Source: DAOMOD01 sp964526035 (GTDB lineage Bacteria > Pseudomonadota > Gammaproteobacteria > Xanthomonadales > BPKI01). Taken from it: a stretch of DNA of 8,653 bases. Where the stretch lies: positions 1 to 8,653 of the forward strand of contig CAZGKE010000146.1 in the NCBI GenBank assembly GCA_964526035.1. The letters are read 5' to 3'. The notes below the pieces were generated by a model that saw only the letters and a list, made by a program, of their open reading frames with translations, was not told where the DNA came from and did not search any database. Of the stretch, positions 7,401 to 8,653 are shown piece by piece. The stretch's first letter is position 1, and the number at the start of each line of letters is the position of its first letter. A program made the translations under genes and the position numbers.

Positions 7401-7784
7401 GGGCACCATGCCGAGCACCGCGACCAGCGTCACTACCGCTGCCAGGGTGGAGGACTTGCCGAAGCGGCTGGCGATGAAGTCGGCGATGCTGGTGGCGTTC
7501 TGCGCCTTGGCCAGCTCAATCAGCTTCAGCAGGAACGGCCAGGCCAGCACGAACAGTGCGATGGTGCCGACGAAGGTCGGCGGAATCGGCCAGCCGGAAT
7601 TCGCCGCCTGGGTCACCGTGCCATAGAAGGTCCAGGCGGTGCAGTACACCGCCAGCGACAGCGCATAGATCGAAGGCCAAAGGCGCCGGAACCGCTCCGG
7701 CGCGCGCTCACCCACCACCGCCACGGCAAACAGCATCCCGACCCAGGCCAGCCCGGCGAGGATGAGAGCGGTGGTCGACAGCAT
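4434..7784 (-). CDS. Hybrid sensor histidine kinase with solute-symporter-like domain (CrbS-type)
   Basis: 1116 residues. From about 1 to 505 there is a polytopic membrane domain with around a dozen hydrophobic segments, resembling sodium:solute symporters (PutP-like, as in CbrA and CrbS). Residues about 515-600 match a STAC-like linker (LSHDVLRDL near 525, ELAAVVGSASSR near 567). A PAS domain spans about 605-720 and a coiled coil runs to about 758. The HisKA phospho-site is His768 in SHDLVQPL. The ATPase domain has Asn882, Asp909 (DTGPGI) and glycine box Gly937/939/941. The C-terminal receiver has Asp1044, Thr1073 and Lys1094. It should sit in the inner membrane and relay phosphate to the adjacent regulator, perhaps sensing transported acetate or related carboxylates. 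CrbS-class membership is inferred. All catalytic residues are intact. The ATG has only a weak ribosome binding site, but the N-terminal membrane segment starts directly after it. Confidence 0.93.
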   Translation of the reverse strand: MLSTTALILAGLAWVGMLFAVAVVGERAPERFRRLWPSIYALSLAVYCTAWTFYGTVTQAANSGWPIPPTFVGTIALFVLAWPFLLKLIELAKAQNATSIADFIASRFGKSSTLAAVVTLVAVLGMVPYIALQLKAVAMSYAMVSAGRGSGGELPAWQDVAFYVALMMAVFAMLFGTRRAAATEHNGGLVLAMAFESLLKLGALLAVGGYVMFGMFDGPADLFSRSAGTLPVRPLDLGVFATLALLGVLAMFSLPHQFHIGVVECRDGAHLKTARWLFPLYLVLISLPVLVFARAGSLLLGDRLPSDLYVLGLPLMEGQSGLALLTFLGGLSAATGMVILASLTLSIMIGNHWLAPLAVGRGWSERTDLRVAVLVQRRFGIALVMLLAYGYSRALGDSEALADIGSLSFSGLAQLAPAVAFAVFLPQLPMRAVLGGIVAGVLVWSYVLLAPLAARSGGIDPLWVAQGPLGLAWLSPEGLLGLAGWDRLSRGVAASLFANLAFTALLALLPARTPSAPRPLARLSHDVLRDLAGRFLSEDRVVRLFDAHRDALTLEAAVEHELAAVVGSASSRLLLDAARREAPAPLEAVAAIVGEASQQARFSQSLLEAALQNMSQGISVVDAELRLVAWNARYAGLFGYPDDLLHEGAPVEVLLRHNLARGLVGQVDTEAEVAKRLRHMRAGTPYVAERRFPDGRVMEIRGNPMPGGGFVATFTDVTAFRAAEDALRQTLETLEQRVAERTAEAEHARASAEQANAAKSRFLAAVSHDLVQPLNAAHLFAHALQQQLKHAQYREPVRQIQGSLAATESLLAGLLDISRLDAGGLEPRISDFPLAELFEPLAAEFQVLAGERGLDFRHVRSQAWVRSDPQLLRRILQNFLSNAVRYTEHGRILLGLRRSGDHLQLEVWDTGPGIAEADRLTVFQEFRRLARGGDNPGLGLGLAIAERMARLLGHRIMLRSEPGRGTVFGVRVARAAPATQRSSTPRGATPSPHLAVLVVDNEPGVLAAMQALLEGWRCRVHAARGAGDALSLLAEARPDVALVDYHLDGDDTGLELIAELRHRVPGLAAVLITADHSEAVAKASAAASVPLLHKPLSPLKLRALLARIRPARAPDR
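4442..4457. repeat. 16-bp perfect palindrome in the overlap of regulator and kinase
   Basis: CCGGCGCG joined to CGCGCCGG with no spacer is identical on both strands. It lies inside the 29-base overlap (4434-4462) where the two convergent genes end, so each strand's transcript contains it a few codons before its stop. A zero-loop palindrome would fold with a shortened stem. No T run follows on either side, so any terminator role is speculative. Confidence 0.75.
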
Positions 7785-7833
7785 GGACTCAGGCGCGGAG
7801 GTTCATGAGGGAGGCGAAGATACACTGGAAGGC

Positions 7834-7853
7834 GGGGCGGGGCGGGACTTGGG
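7834..7853 (+). other. Potential G-quadruplex upstream of the kinase
   Basis: Four G runs, GGGG-C-GGGG-C-GGG-ACTT-GGG, meet the usual quadruplex rule on the plus strand. That is the template strand for the kinase, about 50 bases before its start codon. Formation is not shown; G-runs are also expected in this high-G+C, G-rich repeat. Confidence 0.4.
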
Positions 7854-7900
7854 ACTCGGGAGTTGAGAGTCGGGACCACGGGACCCGGGACCCGGGGAGC
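7844..7900 (+). repeat. Degenerate 7-bp tandem repeat (GGGACYY)
   Basis: Eight heptads run nearly in register: GGGACTT, GGGACTC, GGGAGTT, GAGAGTC, GGGACCA, then after one extra base GGGACCC twice and GGGGAGC. Related units reappear at 7961-7974. Read on the minus strand the consensus is GAGTCCC-like, similar to heptad tracts I recall between genes in Xanthomonadaceae. It lies in the presumed leader or promoter of the kinase. Confidence 0.7.
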
Positions 7901-7980
7901 ACGAGCGAAGGGCGGCGCGCAAGGGTGGGAGACTGACGGTGGTATGAAAAGCCGGCACTCGGGACACGGGGAGGGGAGCG

Positions 7981-8005
7981 GTCGGGGCTGAGGCCCCTCC
8001 CACAA
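7981..8005 (-). repeat. REP-like hairpin element
   Basis: On the minus strand a TGTGGGA head precedes a perfect 5-bp stem, GGGGC and GCCCC (7997-7993 with 7988-7984), around a CTCA loop, and the element ends in GAC. It resembles the other hairpins in this window, with a GTGG rather than GTAG head. Confidence 0.55.
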
Positions 8006-8066
8006 GGGTTCGGAAACTCGCAGGGCGGCATCCCCATGCTGCCGTTCTCGCTGCTCTTGGCGTCGC

Positions 8067-8090
8067 GTCGGCACAGGAGTGCCGACCTAC
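8067..8090 (-). repeat. GTAG REP element overlapping a stop codon
   Basis: On the minus strand the head GTAG (8090-8087) is followed directly by GTCGGCAC, a TCCT loop, and GTGCCGAC: a perfect 8-bp stem. This is the classical SMAG/GTAG REP form. The TAG of the head is the stop codon of the upstream 2H-phosphoesterase-like gene. The hairpin may stabilise or end that transcript. Confidence 0.75.
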
Positions 8091-8599
8091 GGCCGCGGCT
8101 GAAGGAGGGCGATGTCGATCGTTTCGACGCGCAGCTTCTCGAACGCCGGTCGGTCGGGCACGCTGATGCCGCCGTCATCGCCGCGCGTGTACAGCGTGAT
8201 GTGCGGCGCCGGCTCGCCGAAATCGGGGCCGCCGCGTGCCGCGATGCGGCGACGCAGTTCGCGCTGCGCCGGCATATCGATCTCCACAACGATGCTCTGC
8301 GCTTCGCGGCCGTCGCGCAGGCGCTTCAAACGCCATGCGCTGGTCAGTGGTCGCCAGCGCCAGTCCAGGCCGGCCACCAATGTGCGCAGCGCCACGGCAT
8401 TGATGCCGCACGCGCGCAGGGCGCTTGCCTGGGAACGGGTGAGCAGGGTGACGTGCAGTTCGCGTTTGGGCAGGAACCTCGTGTCGGCAAGTTCAATGCC
8501 GGATTCGATGAGGGGCCAGGCGTCGCGGCCGAGATCGAGCAGCAGGCCGCCGTCTGCCGCGAAGCTGGTCCAGGACATGCGGTCGGTGACGTCGCCCAT
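8087..8599 (-). CDS. 2H phosphoesterase superfamily-like protein
   Basis: 170 residues. Two H-x-T-x motifs, HVTL at 49-52 and HITL at 133-136, each follow a hydrophobic or proline stretch and lie 84 residues apart. This is the signature of the 2H phosphoesterase superfamily (LigT/ThpR RNA 2',3'-cyclic phosphodiesterases and related enzymes), where both histidines act in catalysis. It is slightly short for the class. I cannot name a subfamily or substrate. No signal peptide or membrane segment is visible. The ATG at 8599 lacks a clear ribosome binding site and Met8 (8578) is an alternative. The last residues, QPRP, run straight into the GTAG head of a REP, which supplies the TAG stop. It stands on the same strand as the kinase but about 300 bases upstream of it, so a functional link is unlikely. 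Confidence 0.75.
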   Translation of the reverse strand: MGDVTDRMSWTSFAADGGLLLDLGRDAWPLIESGIELADTRFLPKRELHVTLLTRSQASALRACGINAVALRTLVAGLDWRWRPLTSAWRLKRLRDGREAQSIVVEIDMPAQRELRRRIAARGGPDFGEPAPHITLYTRGDDGGISVPDRPAFEKLRVETIDIALLQPRP

Positions 8600-8653
8600 G
8601 CCGACATTCTGGCATCGTGGACTTGTTGGCCGTCGTATTTACCCCAAGATCCT

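Larger units (their letters stand above)
7785..8086. other. Repeat-rich intergenic region upstream of the kinase
   Basis: About 300 bases without a supportable gene. It should hold the kinase promoter and the 3' end region of the 2H-phosphoesterase-like gene. Contents are a G-run cluster, a degenerate heptad tandem repeat, a REP-like hairpin (7981-8005) and a second REP touching 8086. Open frames that cross it are low-complexity proline/arginine/serine translations with no family resemblance. I could not recognise a promoter. Confidence 0.6.

Noticed and set aside
7789..8289. A minus-strand open frame joining part of the 2H gene to the intergenic region.
   Set aside because: It is out of frame with the 2H gene and then reads through REP and heptad repeats as low-complexity sequence.

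Overview
High-G+C proteobacterial chromosome. Closely packed genes are separated by short intergenic regions full of small hairpin repeats with GTAG-type heads and by low-complexity heptad repeats. The repeat style, together with YajQ and an SSF-type hybrid kinase, suggests a gammaproteobacterium of the Xanthomonadales/Lysobacterales (Lysobacter, Luteimonas or Rhodanobacteraceae-like). This placement rests on recognition, not on a search.

Layout: 1-205 is a non-coding repeat region. 206-688 (-) is yajQ, a cyclic-di-GMP-binding family protein. 721-2577 (-) is a lipoprotein of the D-(-)-3-hydroxybutyrate oligomer hydrolase family. 2578-2802 is a divergent intergenic region holding an inverted REP pair and a perfect 11-bp hairpin. 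2803-3564 (+) is 3-hydroxybutyrate dehydrogenase. 3565-3805 is an intergenic region with inverted arrays of a 13-bp repeat. 3806-4462 (+) is a NarL/LuxR-type response regulator. 4434-7784 (-) is a 1116-residue hybrid histidine kinase with a solute-symporter-like membrane domain. The regulator and kinase converge and overlap by 29 bp at a perfect 16-bp palindrome. 7785-8086 is a repeat-rich intergenic region. 8087-8599 (-) is a small 2H-phosphoesterase-like protein whose stop codon lies in a REP hairpin.

How the genes may work together: the hydrolase would cut 3-hydroxybutyrate oligomers to monomers and the dehydrogenase would oxidise 3-hydroxybutyrate to acetoacetate, which feeds acetyl-CoA. 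The adjacent kinase/regulator pair resembles the CrbS/CrbR (ErcS'/ErdR/AgmR-like) systems that control acetate use in Vibrio and Pseudomonas. The inferred picture is a compact module for using polyhydroxybutyrate-derived C4/C2 carbon with its own sensor. The catabolic roles rest on clear family motifs. The regulatory link is inference from proximity and kinase architecture. No phage, IS element, CRISPR array, tRNA or rRNA was recognised.
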